Shown: positions 21,848 to 32,990, counted from the first letter of the stretch. The stretch: DNA of 64,000 nucleotides from Ariolimax columbianus (GCA_036924085.1 JAVGWX010000008.1:52421314-52485313); one strand, 5' to 3'. The notes: generated by a model not told the origin, from the letters alone. Numbers and translations are program-made.

Positions 21848-21880
<33 letters not shown>
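21846..21880. repeat. (AG)n microsatellite
   Basis: A nearly pure AG dinucleotide run, preceded by AGTGAGTGAGTTAG. Confidence 0.97.
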
Positions 21881-21886
<6 letters not shown>

Positions 21887-22014
21887 TATGGTACATATAT
21901 ATGGTCTTTGACGCTACGCGAGTGATTTCGTGAGGGATATATAATAGCACCACTGCTACGCTTAGACCACATTGTATAAAGTGACTTAGTTTGCAGTTTT
22001 ACGTATCTAGAGTG

Positions 22015-22470
22015 AAGGATTATCACAATCGCATAATTAGCATACCTGTCACTCGCGTAATAGCATACCTATCACTCGCATAAGAGCACACCTGTCACTC
22101 GCGTAATTGTACACCTGTCAATCGCGTAATTGTACACATGCCACACACGTAATATCACACCAGTAACTCGCGTAAATGTACACATTCCACACACGTAATA
22201 GCGCACATGTACCTCGCGTAATTGTAAACCTATCACTCGCGTAATAGCACACATGTCACTCGCATAAGAGCACACCTGTCACTCGCGTAATTGTACACAT
22301 GTCAATCGTGTAATAGCGCACATGTCAATCGCGAAATTGTACATATGCCTCACACGTAATATCACATCTGTCACTCGTATAATTGTACACATGCCACACA
22401 CGTAATATCACACCTGTTACTCACGTAACCACACAAGTCACTCACTTATTTGCACACCTGTCACTCAATT
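22015..22470. repeat. Minisatellite, about 23-bp unit, about 19 copies
   Basis: The unit is CACCTGTCACTCGCGTAATAGCA, with alternative halves such as TTGTACACATGCCACACACG. Copies are moderately divergent. Confidence 0.92.
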
Positions 22471-22529
22471 CATAGCAGAAGTCAGAACAGTGCGGTGCTC
22501 TAGAAAGTTTAATCTTATTCAGTAATACA

Positions 22530-22750
22530 AGTGCTGGACCACAGTGGTCGGTGCACTGGATGCCAAGTCGAATGATCTAGGTACAATCCCCAATTGGTGC
22601 GGGGTATTTTTTCGATCGCAAATGGAGTCGATGTCTTCCCAGCCTAAAAAATTTGCTAGCAGAACAGGTGTAGGCCGGCCAAATTCTGACCATAGGTAAA
22701 TATACGCCTAACACCATTTCACCAATATGTCAAACGGAATGTATATGACA
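22530..22750 (+). mobile_element. SINE-F copy
   Basis: The head GGACCACAGTGGTCGGTGCA and box B-like AGGTACAATCCCC are followed by TATTTTTTCGATCGCAAA, GTCGATGTC, AACACCATTTCACCAATATG. It parallels 6172-6430 in order and spacing. Confidence 0.75.
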
Positions 22751-23104
22751 TTGAATATTAAAGAGAATATGTAATTTGGCACACATGTATTACCGGGGTC
22801 AGAAAGTGGATTAAAGAAAAGGGACACTGTTGTAAACTGTCAGAGATGTCGTTGGAAGTGAATGAGGATTGTGTATGGGGACCGGCTGTTGATATTATTA
22901 GACATAATACGAAGACAAGATGCCTACTACATCACATGCTAAAAGAAGGACGAATGTGTAAAGAATATCTCGTGTTGCCAATGATCTGAAGAATAACAAG
23001 TTATTGAACGCAAAGAACAGTTATCCACATCTCTTGGTTATTCTGTTTCGATTTTGATAGAAATGAATGTGACCTCCAGCCAGAGTCTAGGCATTGGAGT
23101 ACCC
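22751..23104. other. No recognisable feature
   Basis: No repeat or gene seen. Confidence 0.5.
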
Positions 23105-23395
23105 TAAAGATCACATTCAGTCCCATGGCAACAGTTGCCGTCGGGGATGAAGATCACTATTTGTGTACTAAGTCGCAGCCTATGCTAGGTGGGGTGTCGA
23201 GTTTCTCCTTGCCGTTTTTACTTTCCCCAACGCACACGTCAGTTACGCATTTACAGCTGGGTCGACTGGAGGAACCATGTCCCTGATTTATTTCTGTCCG
23301 TCCGTCCGTAATTTCGATACCTGGCACGTTGTAATGCCAGTCTAGCAAGTCAGCTCCCCTTCGACTAGGCTACAGACCCCACGGTGTTACTTTAT
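23105..23395 (-). mobile_element. Rep-G copy
   Basis: GTACTAAGTCGCAGCC, AGGTGGGGTG, TTGCCGTTTTTACTTTCCCC and CATTTACAGCTGGGTCGACT follow the order of minus-strand Rep-G (as at 36,515). The far end, TCGACTAGGCTACAGACCCC, looks like the reverse complement of a tRNA-type box A, so this copy may keep a SINE head. Confidence 0.65.
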
Positions 23396-24769
23396 ATTCA
23401 ATAAAACAAAGATAGGAGCTACAGACGAGTGGTACTGATATTATAGCCCATAAACACCTGCTACATAAGTGTCCAAGATCTGAGAAGCAAGAAAGAGTCA
23501 TATACCCGTCAATCGAACCACTCCTGGGCCCAAACTCTATAGAGGTTCGAATACCCTCAGATTAATCACTGCGTCATATGGCTATAATCAAGACAATAAC
23601 AGTTTCTGAAAGCAAACAAAGGAGATACTACTAAATATACTAGAACGTAGCAAAGCCCTGTAAAATAAATAATTATTTGAAACAACCATTACATGAGTTC
23701 GTACATTGCTTTGTCACATCTAACCAGCACACAGACAACGTATATGTGCCGTCTCCGTGACACCACGTGGATCAACATAATGGAGCAGTGATGATTGTGT
23801 GTGTCCTCATTCTGGTGGTATAATGCTCGTGCGGAGAGAAGGTTTGAACCATCAGTGATAACTCAATTAGTGTCGGCTACAATATGATGACCCATGTGGT
23901 TTGGATGAAATCAAAATAATTGAACTTGCGGGTAGTAGGCGAGTACCTTTTAGAAAATATTATTATTGTAAGATAAACATTTGATGTGTTCTACCAAGTC
24001 GAGAGTCCTATAACTTTATTTTATCACTTACTTACTTTTTGTGTCCGGCAACCTCACATAGTTTTTGCCTGAAAACCAGCCACCCCCAGTGTTCTTTCAA
24101 TTCCCACCATCAGGTCCCCACTGTGCAAGATTCCTGCATACTGGGGAATATAATCGGGTGTTCCGGGTTCTGGACAGCCCCACAGGAAGGGCAGTATTCA
24201 TGGTGTGTATCCCCACTTTTTCAGGTTAGACCCACACCTGGACACACCTGTACTGAACCTGTTCGGAGACCTCCACGTAGTATATGGTAAATAATGCCCT
24301 GGTACAGGTTCTTCTTTGATCTTCATCCAACCTTCACCTTTCTTTTGGCACTACCTTACTATGTGGTTTCTCTCGGGGTTCTGTTTTGAAGGCTGTACAG
24401 TCCTTTATCATTTTATTAAAAGTCAGACAGATGTTTGAGTAAATGGAAACTGTCAAATTACAAGAATGGACAGGAGAAGTGACTGAACGGTATACCTATA
24501 AGATGATTTGACACGACTTAAGCCATTTTAATTCTGGTTGAAACATAGGATCGCAAGGTTGTTCTCCGCCGTTGTCTTCTTTAACCATCATCTTGAACTT
24601 CCCTTCTGTTGCACTAGGGTCTACTTCTGCTATAGTTCCTTAGTTTGAAAGGCAGAACGCCCTACCTTTTTCTAGCATCTCCCCCCGTTACAAGGTAAGC
24701 TTGTTGCCAAGAACAGGAGGCTCTCTTCGACATAAACTAATAAGATCATTACTATTCACCAAAATGTAG
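23396..24769. other. No recognisable feature
   Basis: About 1.4 kb. A box B-like GAGGTTCGAATACC occurs near 23,545 but without a matching box A or stems. The longest frame (83 codons, 24,039-24,290) is not recognised. Confidence 0.45.
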
Positions 24770-24935
24770 CCAGGAGCTTTTTATTATTTGTGTTAGTAAT
24801 ATTGCTTTTATTATTAGTATTAATATCATTATTATTATTGTTATAATTACAAATATTATTATAAGTATTTTCTTCTCCTTATTTTTAGCATTATTATAAA
24901 AATTATTAACATTAATAACATTATTATTTTCCAAC
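24770..24935. repeat. AT-rich low-complexity (TTA/ATT)n
   Basis: Imperfect TTATTATTA runs. The apparent 60-codon Asn/Ile-rich frame on the minus strand is a composition effect. Confidence 0.85.
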
Positions 24936-25027
24936 CATTCAGCAGCTAATTCTTAACTGGAATAGATCAGGGAAATCCCAATTAATTTAAACAAAGCGTT
25001 GCTATGGCCGTCACCGCGTTTTTATGG

Positions 25028-25205
25028 GTACCGGGATATCCTTCCCTCTTCGATCCCTTCTCCTTAACCAGCCTACTCTGTTGCAACCTGTTATCTAGGA
25101 TCACTCCGTGGAGGTGGAGAAGAGTCTTGGCAGCTCTAGATGGCTGGCCCTGACGCTAGGAATCAGTTTTGGTTCGCTGACCGCTACAGCTCATGCCATG
25201 ATGAG
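25028..25205 (-). mobile_element. SINE-C, truncated copy
   Basis: TACCGGGATATCC, TTCGATCCCTTCTCCTTAAC, CAACCTGTTATCTAGGATCA, GGCCCTGACGCTAGGAATCA and CAGCTCATGCCATGATGAGC are the reverse of the SINE-C 5' half. The 3' half and tail are absent. Confidence 0.82.
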
Positions 25206-25597
25206 CACATAGACACCATTAGTGACATTAAAGCCCGTTCTGAAAGTTATTCATGTTTAAAAGCTCGGAGACGGCAAACATTCAGGTGTTTCAGTGTTAA
25301 TACCTTGCAAACGTTTTAGTAGTAGTAGCGAATGTATCATCATCGAACGGTTTCTGCGAGCTGTTGAGACAGCCTGGAGTATGAGATCTGTTCGCACATC
25401 AGCTAATCAACATCCCGGAGATCCGTTCGCTGCACTCATAGTTCCTCGATGGATACTCACAGAATCGAGGGTTAAACAAAATGTTTCAATTGCTTCCTTC
25501 CGGGCTTTCCGTAATAGACGACTGAGGAAGGTTGTGTATGGGACTAGCAACATCGCAATGTAAAACCCATTACTGCTGTAACCACTTCATGAACGGT
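25206..25597. other. No recognisable feature
   Basis: A short open frame (89 codons at 25,294-25,563) has an evenly mixed composition, but no family signature was seen. It is the least repeat-like frame in this part of the window. Confidence 0.45.
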
Positions 25598-25958
25598 CAG
25601 CGGAATTTATGTATAACAACGTCAAGAATAGCACCACTGACTCCCAGAGGTCACTGTATGATATGGCATAACACCGGCCATGATTAGATGGTTTGTTAAG
25701 AGCAGCATAGATGGCGCCTAACAGGCTGCGAGTCTACTTTACTCGAGTGTTTGAGTTTATTAAGATGGATTATCACCCCGGTTAACCACCCTCCGCAGCA
25801 CTGGTCCTAACTCAGTGGAGTAATAAGCTGCTCAAACCTAGCCAGCTAAGCAGGAAATCCTCCTCCCTGCTACATCCATCTCACGCTAGAGCTGGGCCAT
25901 GCACAGGGGCATCTGCACATGTAGAAGTACTGGTAGACTAAGAATAAAACCACACTGA
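25598..25958 (+). mobile_element. Rep-E copy
   Basis: TAGCACCACTGACTCCCAGA, GGTTTGTTAAGAGCAGCATA, GGTTAACCACCC, CTCAGTGGAGTAATAAGCTG, GCTAAGCAGGAAATCC and GTAGAAGTACTGGTAGACTA occur in the same order at 54,455-54,795. A non-coding dispersed repeat of about 350 bp of unknown type. Confidence 0.82.
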
Positions 25959-26268
25959 AAAAGAAAAGATTGAGGATAAATTAGACTATAACAAGTTTTT
26001 TTCTTCAAAATATAACCACAAGAGGGCATATCTACAAATTAACTAAAGAAAGGTCAAGATTATATATTCGGAAATATTTTTTTAGTCAGAGAGTTGTGAA
26101 TGCTTGGAATGCATTGTCACAGGAAGTAGTGGAGGCAGTTAATGCAGTTAAGAATATATTTGATGCGCATAGCTTTTAGAGCAAGGAAATGTAAATGAAA
26201 CTGGTTGTTTATAGACTGCAGTGTCTTCTAAACCAGTATAAATACGTTAAGTTAAGTTAAGTTAGGCT
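25959..26268 (+). mobile_element. LINE-D, 5'-truncated 3' end
   Basis: It starts at GGATAAATTAGACTATAACA and runs through TGTGAATGCTTGGAATGCAT, TTTGATGCGCATAGCTTTTA, CTTCTAAACCAGTATAAATA and the tail GTTAAGTTAAGTTAAG. It abuts Rep-E with almost no spacer. Confidence 0.88.
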
Positions 26269-26882
26269 TACTTAACAAATTGGTTATCGTAACCCAATGC
26301 CGGTGTTGAACCTATACTCCAGGATACCAGGTACGTAATGATGACGATCCTACCAAGTCAATGGATAACACGCATTACAGGCTAAGAGTTTAGACCTCAC
26401 AAGATTCCACAACATGGCAGTACAAACAGAGAGAAGTAAGTCGAACCAAGATAGAAAGTCACAATGAGGCTTATTATGGCAACTTAATTCCCCCACTGGA
26501 TCACGGTCTGACTATGCAAGGCGCCATAGGGTTCGCCCCTGGTCTGTTTGGCTTCTAAGATATTATCTGATTTGGGCACGTTAGCAGATGGATGGAGAGT
26601 TGGGAATTATTTTGAGAGGAGGCAACATGAGCTGATAAAAAGAATTGGTGTACATATAGAAAGCGCTAGCTTGCCAAAAATGTGTATGTTTGCCATATAA
26701 AAGCCGTTTGATTCTACAGTCGCCACACAGTGTAGGAGACCAGGTTGTTATTTTACACCGAATAAAAAGAAATCTTGATCTTACCGAAGTTTTGAATTCG
26801 TATGACATAGGTAATGAGGCGAGAGTTCTAACGCCCGGTATCCCAATTCTTCATAACCAAGATTGCAGATCATTATGATTTG
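26269..26882. other. No recognisable feature
   Basis: Spacer before the second mariner fold-back element, with nothing recognised. Confidence 0.5.
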
Positions 26883-26884
26883 TA

Positions 26885-27513
26885 CGAGGCGTATTCAAAT
26901 GAAACAGGACCAAACTGTAACAAGGGAACCTACATACGATGTGCATAATGACGGCAATTCTTGTGTAAACAGTACATACCAACTGTCAAGTTTCCAAATT
27001 TTCATTATCCTCCGTCTCATAGTTTCCACAGCAGACCGTTGAAAACATGGCGGGTGTGATACGGAATCAGTCCAGAGTTGATCAGTGAGCTGCGGTTTGG
27101 TTTCTAACAGCTAAAGGATGTCGATCAGTTGACATTCATCGCAGAATGCAGGCAGTGTATGGTGACAAAAGTGTGTCGAAGACAACAGTGAAGAACTGGA
27201 GAACGATGTTTCACGAAGGTTAACGAAAGATCGTCCGAGACCAGGTCATGCGCATATTGTTACGTTAACTCACGTCCTTACTTAAAGATCGTTGTCCAGT
27301 TCTTCACTGCTGCCTTCAACATCCTTTTGTCACTTGACACTGTCTGCATTCTGCTATGAATGTCTGCTGATAAAACTATGAGTCGGAGTATAATTAAATG
27401 ATGCAAACTTGACGGTTGATTTGTCCTGTTTACACTATAAGAGACGTCATCACGCGCATCGTATGTATGGTCACTTGTTGCAGTTTGGTCCGGTTTCATT
27501 TGAACACGCCTCT
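26885..27513. mobile_element. Mariner-derived fold-back element 2
   Basis: Ends CGAGGCGTATTCAAATGAAAC and, inverted, GTTTCATTTGAACACGCC, with TA at 26,883-26,884 and 27,514-27,515. The left arm (plus strand) reads MAGVIRNQSRVDQ then CRSVDIHRRMQAVYGDKSVS and KTTVKNWRTMF. The right arm (minus, 27,278-27,499) reads TAAVKNWTTIFK-like sequence near the centre and is shorter than in element 1. The architecture is the same: two inverted transposase N-termini and no catalytic domain. Arms have drifted more than in element 1. Confidence 0.87.
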
Positions 27514-27720
27514 TACTAATGGAGTATATAGAAACGTCCTAGTCTGTCCTCAATCTGCCTGCAGTCACCGACAGGACTAACAACAATATCAGTATAGGCA
27601 CTTATGGATTGAGATGATCGCTACTATCTCAGGAGCTTGGGATGGATGGAAGAGGACACCAAATCCCATTTGAATAATGCTGTACCTCTCTTTGCCGCAA
27701 TGAAGCCAATTTCAAAATCC

Positions 27721-27742
27721 AGTATATATATATATATATATA
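27721..27742. repeat. (TA)n microsatellite at SINE-B target
   Basis: An alternating TA run that forms part of the left target-site duplication of the adjacent SINE-B. Confidence 0.95.
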
Positions 27743-27750
27743 CAGTAGGA

Positions 27751-28092
27751 GAGGAGAACTAACGTCTGGTCAGGAAAAATATACTGATACGACATGCTAG
27801 CCAGAGTCAAACAAAACATACTGTCTAAGACCTTGACCTCGGCATCCTAGTAGCCCTCTCTGAAAACAGGCTGCTTTCATGGCAGTCTGGCTGAGATAAG
27901 GGATCGACATGATCCCTGTAGTAGTGAGTGACACGCATATGAAGCAAAGCATAGCACAACCGCCTGGAGGACCCCGGTCCACCTTCATCAGCACTCTCGG
28001 GATGTGAGGAAAGGTACTGCAACCCGCCACTTAACGTCATTTTCAGGGGGTACACAAGAGTAACCTACTCATTGTGGGCATTCCCAACAACA
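27751..28092 (+). mobile_element. SINE-B, full-length with 19-bp target duplication
   Basis: It begins GAGGAGAACTAACGTCTGG, has two to three 38-bp-type units (TACTG-CAGAC, CAAAACATACTG), then GCAGTCTGGCTGAGATAAGG, TGATCCCTGTAGTAGTGAGT, CCTGGAGGACCCCGGTCCAC, CTCGGGATGTGAGGAAAGGT, AACCCGCCACTTAACGTCAT and ends CATTCCCAACAACAAC. The flanking ATATATATATACAGTAGGA occurs at 27,732-27,750 and 28,093-28,111 without a mismatch, so this is a comparatively young insertion. It is the reference copy for the family here. Confidence 0.92.
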
Positions 28093-28302
28093 ATATATAT
28101 ATACAGTAGGAAAACTAAAGTTAGGTTATGTAATATGTTTTACCGGTACTTCCATATGGTTCGGAATGCTGAAGGATGACAAATAGGCATACTCAGACTT
28201 TAAAAACCTTCTACCAAACATTCCTTTGCAGAATGATTAGAGTGCTTTGAACAGACAAAATATGAAATCACCAACTCTTTCAGGAAACCAACCAAGAAGG
28301 TT

Positions 28303-28910
28303 CAGTTCAGTTCAGTTCATCCCGTAACCCAACAGGTCGTTGGGGCACCCATGAAGACACTCCCAACATCCCACACCATCCCTTTCTGTCTGTCGCCGCC
28401 TGTCGTATCTCACCGGGACGAAGGCCTGACCACTCAGTGATGTTGTCCACCCATCTCTTCCTTGGACGTCCTCGCCCTCTCTGTCCCGGTACGGAACCAA
28501 AGAGTATCGAGTTGGTAATTCCGTTGGACCTCGCGACGTGACCGCACCAGGCCATCTTTCGTCTTTCGATAGCTGTGAACAGATCTTCAAAAGGACCAAT
28601 AGCGTCTTCAACTCTGTGACGCATTTCTACGTTCGTGGCACGATCTTTATATGTAACATTTAAGAGTTTTCTATAGCACCTCATTTCTATTGCATGTATT
28701 CCGCCCTGGATATCTGCCGTAATGGTCCAAGTCTCGCAAACATACATAAATATTGATAGCACCAGAGAGCGCATTAGTCTTAACTTTTATGCCGAGGGCG
28801 AGCCGCTTGTCTTGCCATATAGGTTTCAGCCGAGTCAGCGCCGCTGTTGTTTGTGCTACTCTTGCAATTACCTCTGGCTTCGATCCGTTACACACCCAAG
28901 AAGGTATGGA
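28303..28910 (-). pseudogene. LINE-L, RT C-terminal region, 5'-truncated
   Basis: On the minus strand, GSKPEVIARVAQTTAALTRL (near 28,880) is followed, after a frameshift around 28,775, by MRSLVLSIFMYVCETWT (28,774 on). Next come MRCYRKLLNVTYKD, AIGPFEDLFTAIERRKMAWC, GHVARSNG, GQRGRGRPRKRWVDNITEW and SGL, ending at 28,307. This is the thumb and C-terminal basic module of an endonuclease/RT LINE. It ends in a pentamer tail, TTCAGTTCAGTTCAGTTCA on the plus strand. The endonuclease and palm are missing. A related copy lies at 50,225-50,575. Confidence 0.9.
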
Positions 28911-29025
28911 TAGCATTATAAGAGAGAGAAGGTGGAGATGGCTGGGGCACCGCACGAAAGGTTGTCTAAAGCACAAAGGCATGGAAAGTCCTTGCAGAAG
29001 ACTCATGCGACACATAACATAAGAA
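28911..29025 (+). pseudogene. Short LINE C-terminal fragment
   Basis: MDSIIRERRWRWLGHRTKGC (28,909-28,968) resembles the IRKRRWRWIGHVLR block of LINE C-termini and faces the opposite way to LINE-L, which it touches. It is short and the following KGMES does not extend the match well. Confidence 0.4.
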
Positions 29026-29894
29026 GAATTAGATGATCGCCTACGCTATCATGATGTCTGACCTAGAACTTACAAATTGTCCGTGTCCTGTGCACCACGC
29101 CAGACATCATATTGCCAATCCTCAGACTTCTGGATTGCCTTATCATTCCCCTTCAACATGTCTTACATATTACACGTTTCCAGAAGGTTTGGACAGATCA
29201 TCCGTTTGTCTGGGTCTTGTGTTGCTCCAGAGTCGCATACCTCATGTTCCTTGTGTCCCCATCTCTTTTAGTTCCTCTTACATAATGATACCCCAGTGAC
29301 TCCCCTGTTGCGGAAGACAAGTAGTGTCCATGCACAAGTCCCTCCCACACCTTGATCCACGGAACTTGCGTCAGTTCATTCCATTTTTCGATGCAGGGTT
29401 TTCCGAGACTAGCCTGTAACAGCTATGAAGACTAAGAATCTTCGTCTTGATTTCTGTCTTGTGCACTGCACCTGGTTTCAAAACATAAGGTGCCTTGTGT
29501 CGTTTGGCTGGTTTTCTCTTTCGATTTCTAATGAGACACTTCTAGTAGATATCTACTATCAGAAGCTCGACCGCATCACGTGATGTTTCACCCGAGATCG
29601 TTGCTCACGATTTGCCGCAGTAAGTCAGTTGTCTTCATCGCCACAGCCTGCAGTATTGATTCCAGTCAAAATCATGTCAAGCAATGCTATATTCAGTGTG
29701 TCACATCATATTGTACTTTTATGCTGATCCATCAACGGTGTCTGTTTTATCCTTCATAAATCTTCATTTGTATCCTCCTCAAAACTTAATGCCATCAATG
29801 GACAGGGACATCTTCTGATAATTGGTAGGATTACCTCATGAAATATCGATGCATCCTTCGTTTCGTGTTTTCGACGTCTTCATCAACATTGTTT
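29026..29894. other. No recognisable feature
   Basis: About 870 bases, no array and no motif. Confidence 0.5.
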
Positions 29895-30189
29895 TCAGAA
29901 TCATCATCATCATTATCATCATTATCAGCATTATCATCATCATCATTATCCACTATTCCTTTGTTTGTCTGTGTTTTATTTTTCTTGGCTTTGCGACGTA
30001 TTTTTCATATTTGTTTTCTTTTTTTATTGGTTTTTTTCTTTTTTCTTCACCTTACTTCACCTTTTTTCCTTTTTCTTAACCTTTCGTCTTTTTCCCTTTC
30101 CTTCAGCTTTCTTCTTTTTCCCTTTTTCTTCACCTTTCTTTTTTTTTTCTTCACCTTTCTAATTATTTTTATTTTCTTCACATTTCTTC
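29895..30189. repeat. (ATC)n then CT/T-rich low-complexity tract
   Basis: ATCATCATCATTATC repeats to about 29,955 are followed by a pyrimidine-rich stretch of TTTTTCTTCACC-type units (30,020-30,190). Open frames here are Ser- and Phe-rich composition artefacts. Confidence 0.85.
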
Positions 30190-30440
30190 TCCTTGGGTTA
30201 GTTCCTCATCTCTTGGTTAGCCCATCATCTCTTGGATTACTCCACCATCTCTTGGATCAGTCCATGAACTTTTGCGTTAGCCTATCATCTCTTGGATCAG
30301 TCCATCAACTATTGGATTAGTCCACCACCTCTCGGGTTATCCACCATCACTTGGGTTATCCACCATCACTTGGGTTATCAACCATTTATAAGGTTAATTC
30401 ATCATTAATTGGGTTAGTCCGCCATCTCTTTTTCTTTTAT
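30190..30440. repeat. Minisatellite, about 21-bp unit, about 12 divergent copies
   Basis: The unit resembles TTAGTCCATCATCTCTTGGAT, with variants such as GGGTTATCCACCATCACTT. Confidence 0.85.
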
Positions 30441-30829
30441 CAATCAACCATTTTATTTGTAGGATCATTTTGTTCTAACTGACGTTTTAATAATATTCAC
30501 ATTCTATGTAAACGTGAAATGCTTCTTTGCGCTTTTTGTAATTAGCTAAATTTATGCATTGGCTCGTCTCTCTGAAGATCCACCTAAACCGATTTACCTG
30601 TTCTTGATGTTGTAAATTATAGATATCTACAACCTTCCGTAGACATCGCTGTATTTATGAGTTGAGATGCAGTAAAATATACATTGAACAGCATATGGAC
30701 ACAGTATTGTTTTCATAGAGATATGTAACAATAGATTTGATGAGAGCAGATCATGTTTCAAAGACAGAAACAGTTTCGGTATTTCGAGAAAATGTATTAG
30801 GTGAGTTGGATTTAGAAATGGATTAAAGA
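30441..30829. other. No recognisable feature
   Basis: AT-rich spacer between two minisatellites. Confidence 0.5.
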
Positions 30830-31350
30830 GAATGTAGACAGAAAAATGGGATAGAATAAGGTGATGGATGGAACAGAAATAGGGTTGAAAATAGATGGAA
30901 CATAATAAGGAGATGAATAAAACCGAATTTGTGTTGGAAATGGATGGATAGAACGTAATTAGGGATAGAAATAGATGGCGAAAAGGAAATAGATTGAACA
31001 CAATTAGAGAACGTAATGAAAAAGCAGACGAAATGGTTCATAATTATGGATTGAAATAGATGGAATAAGGATATGAATAGGTGAATAGTAAGTAGTTGTG
31101 GAAATAGATGAACAGTAAGTAGTTGTTGAAATAGGTGAACAGTAAGTAGTTGTGGAAAAAGGTGAACAGTAAGTAGTTGTTGAAATAGCTGAACAGTAAG
31201 TAGTTGTGGAAAAAGGTGAACAGTAAGTAGTTAGGGAAATAGGTGAACAGTAAGTAGTTGTGGAAAAAGGTGAACAGTAAGTAGTTAGGGAAATAGGTGA
31301 ACCTTAAGTAGTTGTGGAAATAGGTGGATATTAAGTAGTTGTGGAAAATA
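30830..31350. repeat. Minisatellite, 27-bp unit, with degenerate 5' flank
   Basis: GAACAGTAAGTAGTTGTGGAAAAAGGT repeats about ten times from 31,080 to 31,345. From 30,830 to 31,070, looser GGATGGAACATAATAAGG units share the GGAAATAGATGGAA core and look like an older part of the same array. Confidence 0.88.
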
Positions 31351-32021
31351 GGTAGATCGGAAATCTAAAGTAGGAGTGAAAATTAGTGGAACTTATGTAG
31401 GAATGGAAACAGGTGTAGCATAATAGAAGGAATATATTTAGGAGCGCGATCTTCCCGGTGGATTATACTGTGCGTCTCCTTTGTATTTCTCTTTAATGTC
31501 CAGCTGTATTATCTCTGGTCACATTACTTAACATCGGTGAGTATGTGTTATTACTCCAGTATTGTGAAACTGAAAGTTGGGCAGTAGACATCTTGAGAAA
31601 TAGTTCAGCCTCGATGTGATACTCTTAGTTATATTATGAGGACAGAAGAAACGCTATAGAGACCTCTTGAAAGTATCTGCATAAGCTTCAACATTGACGT
31701 CACCTCCTGGGACTTGTACAGAACCATTTCACCTGCCCCGCAAGCAGCACCAAAGGTGCTCATTTAGCAGAGCGAAATTCCATCGTGGAGGATCAGAGTA
31801 GGCGGGTCGCCCGAAAAAGTAGAACGCACGACAACTCCACAGCCGACGCTTCAAAAGAGTCATCCTTTACGGTAAAGTCTGCTGTGCCAGGATTGCTGTT
31901 TGTAGTTATATGAAAACACATCTCACAGCACGTCTGATGCTGTCGTCATCTTTGCTTGCGATGGGCATCTATTATTATTAGATGTATCGGAGCTAATCTT
32001 AGAAATGAATATATATGTAAG
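31351..32021. other. No recognisable feature
   Basis: No repeat match or coding signature. Confidence 0.5.
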
Positions 32022-32110
32022 TAGCATGTCCTCTGCAGAACTTCGCTCCTAACAACATTCAACCTATTTGGATGTTAAAAGTTTCTTGGCATGCGTGCAG
32101 CACAAACATA
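32022..32110 (-). mobile_element. SINE-A body fragment
   Basis: TAGCATGTCCTCTGCAGAAC and CCTATTTGGATGTTAAAAGTTTCTTGG are the reverse of the SINE-A body (CCAAGAAGCTTATAACAGCTAAAT, GCAAAGGACAAGCTA). The tRNA head is absent. Confidence 0.75.
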
Positions 32111-32310
32111 GAAACATTAGTCAACTATACACATAATTCCTCATAAACTTTATAATAGTGCAGTGGTAATGCCAACCCTAAACGGTAATACATTTCAAAG
32201 ATATAAATTTAATCCAATTTTTATTTTTTCGAGATAATGTATTTAACAGACAAAGGGCGAAGTTTCAAAGAGGTGATAAATATATTTCGGAAAGAAATGA
32301 AATGCAATTT

Positions 32311-32592
32311 TGTTGTTGTTGATGATGTTGTTGTTGGTGATATTGTTGAATGCCCGCGATGAGTATGTTTATTCATTTGGAGGCCCTGACAAAGGCGTTA
32401 CGTGACGGGTTACAATAACTTTAGTCACATCCAGGGGCGTACTCGTAAGGTGGGACGGGGTTCTCCAGAGCCCTTCGGCATTCTCCCGAAATAAATACTC
32501 CGTTTCTGTCAAACTGGACGAGGCGGGATTCGAACCCCGCCAGTTTGGATTGCGAAACGTACGTTTCACCCTTAGGCCACGCTGCCGCCTGT
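32311..32592 (-). mobile_element. Chimeric SINE: SINE-A tRNA head on a SINE-B 3' half
   Basis: Read on the minus strand: GGCAGCGTGGCCTAAGGG (box A, plus positions about 32,567-32,586) and GGGTTCGAATCCC (box B, about 32,526-32,537), the best tRNA-like promoter pair in the window. It then joins GCTCTGGAGAACCCCGTCCC, TGGATGTGACTAAAG, AACCCGTCACGTAACG and GCGGGCATTCAAC with an (AAC)n-type tail. The head matches SINE-A at 1491 and the rest matches SINE-B at 27,751. Confidence 0.82.
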
Positions 32593-32800
32593 GTGTGTTT
32601 GTGTGTGGGTGTGGGTGGGTGTATTATGTGCATGAGTGCATGCATACTTGTATGTTAGTCCGTATGTTTGTCTGTATGTGTGTGTGTGTGTGTATCTGTA
32701 TGTGTGTGTGTGTGTGTTTACGTAAGGGTGTATACATGTGAATGTGTGTATTGTGTGTATGTGTGCGCGCGTGCGTGCGTGCGTACGACGTCCAGCTAGC
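32593..32800. repeat. (TG)n-rich tract
   Basis: Interrupted TG runs with GTATG and GCGTGCGTGCG. Alternating purine-pyrimidine of this kind can adopt Z-DNA. Long open frames on both strands (VCVCVC, THTHTH) are artefacts. Confidence 0.92.
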
Positions 32801-32812
32801 AAATGCCATGCA

Positions 32813-32813
<1 letters not shown>

Positions 32814-32882
<69 letters not shown>
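32814..32882. repeat. (TA)n microsatellite, about 69 bp
   Basis: An uninterrupted TA run, able to extrude as a cruciform and likely length-polymorphic. Confidence 0.97.
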
Positions 32883-32892
32883 CTATCTACTA

Positions 32893-32990
32893 GATTTCAA
32901 GGATGGAATACTAATGTCTGGTCATGCAGAACATAATGTTCAGACAATGTTAGTCATAGTAAGGTGAAACATACTGACAATCTGTATACC
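32893..32990 (+). mobile_element. SINE-B 5'-end fragment
   Basis: ACTAATGTCTGGTCATGCAG, CAGACAATGTTAGTC and GTGAAACATACTGAC match the first 90 bases of SINE-B. As at 27,721, a (TA)n run lies just upstream. Confidence 0.65.

Noticed and set aside
24036..24290. Frame with several Cys and His residues
   Set aside because: Spacing does not fit a zinc-binding motif and no neighbour supports it.
29838..30320. A 160-codon Ser/Phe-rich frame
   Set aside because: It crosses ATC repeats, a pyrimidine-rich tract and a 21-bp array; composition alone explains it.
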